From: Pseudomonadota bacterium
GTDB lineage: Bacteria; Myxococcota_A; Polyangia; Polyangiales; Polyangiaceae
Assembly (NCBI GenBank): GCA_003242355.1
Contig: QGUH01000321.1
Coordinates: 1-5,515 of the forward strand
Direction of reading: 5' to 3'
Length of the DNA: 5,515 nt
The notes beneath the pieces were generated by a model that made no database searches, was not told where the DNA came from, and saw only the letters and a program-made list of their open reading frames with translations. The translations under genes and the position numbers were made by a program. Positions 5,101 through 5,515 of this stretch are shown here, one piece after another (the stretch's first letter is position 1; every line of letters begins with the position of its first letter).

Positions 5101-5515
5101 CAAGGGAGCGGCGGAGGCGGCACGGAGCCGGCGGCGCGCGGACCGAACAGGTCGGCGAAAACGCGCAGCGCCTCGGGCAATTCGCGACCGGCGCGCCGAT
5201 GCGCGAGCACCGCGTACGCGAGCTCGTCCACGAGAGGCTTGATGGGCGTGCTCTCGAGCCCCACCCCGTCGAGGCGCTCGCCGTGTTTCGGAGCGCGCCG
5301 GCGATCGACGATGGGCTCGTGGCGCACCCAGTCGAATCCCGCATCCGCGCGGTACGCGCAGGCCAGCACCTGCACGAAATCGAGATACAGCGGCGAGATC
5401 AGCACCGCGATGCGCTGCCCCCCGCGCCCGACTCCGACCAGCGCCTGGGGCGGAACGCGCGGCGACGCCGAACCGGAGAACCCCCAGACGCCCGGGAGCG
5501 AACGCCCCCGCCCGG
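5100..5515 (-). CDS. Unrecognised protein, 3' part only
   Basis: The frame is open from the right edge of the window to TGA at 5102-5100, giving 137 complete codons, with consistently high third-position GC. I do not recognise a family. The visible part holds a basic Gly-rich lead, then QRIAVLISPLYLDFVQVLACAY, VRHEPIVDRRR, a KPLVDELAYAVLAHRRAG helix, LPEALRVFADLFG, and a Pro-rich tail ending VPPPPLP. It looks like a soluble alpha/beta protein with helices near the end. If GTG 5405 were the start, it would be a complete 101-residue protein. The open and coding-like frame further upstream argues for a truncated longer gene. It is coupled to the next gene by a 1-base overlap, so it is probably the first visible member of a three-gene operon. 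Confidence 0.6.
   Translation of the reverse strand, partial: GRGRSLPGVWGFSGSASPRVPPQALVGVGRGGQRIAVLISPLYLDFVQVLACAYRADAGFDWVRHEPIVDRRRAPKHGERLDGVGLESTPIKPLVDELAYAVLAHRRAGRELPEALRVFADLFGPRAAGSVPPPPLP

Noticed and set aside
4595..5344. N-terminal extension of DUF72 (up to 585 codons)
   Set aside because: The frame stays open only through high GC. It would cover the whole thioredoxin-fold lipoprotein in another frame and reads as Arg/Ala noise.
1..5515. CRISPR array, tRNA/rRNA, insertion sequence, integrase or phage genes
   Set aside because: No regularly spaced repeats, no cloverleaf, no transposase-like frame and no terminal inverted repeats with target duplication were seen on either strand.

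Overview
This is a GC-rich window with strong G/C bias at third codon positions. It looks chromosomal and housekeeping or cell-envelope in character. Lipoproteins with long Gly/Ser linkers, small beta-barrel-like exported proteins, frequent GTG starts and stop/start overlaps together suggest a myxobacterium (Polyangia-type). That assignment is an inference from style; no marker gene is present. I see no RNA gene, CRISPR array, transposase or integrase.

Layout: the left edge holds the last 88 codons of a plus-strand gene, the C-terminus of glycine dehydrogenase (decarboxylating) subunit 1 (gcvPA). Everything else reads on the minus strand. From right to left these are: (a) a 5'-truncated unrecognised protein (5515-5100); (b) a thioredoxin-fold lipoprotein that has lost both active-site cysteines (5100-4570); (c) a complete DUF72 (YecE-like) protein (4573-3587); (d) a gap of about 550 bp with strong hairpins, one built over the DUF72 stop codon; (e) a CAP/SCP-domain lipoprotein with a Gly/Ser linker of about 135 residues (3035-1989); (f) an exported protein of carboxypeptidase-regulatory-like (transthyretin-like) beta-sandwich repeats (1992-1045); (g) a gap of about 200 bp with another hairpin; (h) a small exported, probably beta-barrel, protein (841-293) that converges on gcvPA.

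The minus-strand genes form two tight groups. Genes a-b-c are joined by a 1-base TGATG overlap and a 4-base GTGA overlap. Genes e-f are joined by another 4-base GTGA overlap. Both groups look like translationally coupled operons. Four of the six minus-strand products (b, e, f, h) carry export signals, so the window is mostly cell-envelope material. The e-f pair, a surface CAP lipoprotein plus an exported beta-sandwich repeat protein, is the best candidate for an undescribed functional unit. The Cys-less thioredoxin-fold lipoprotein is the most unusual single protein. Nothing here proves a new system.
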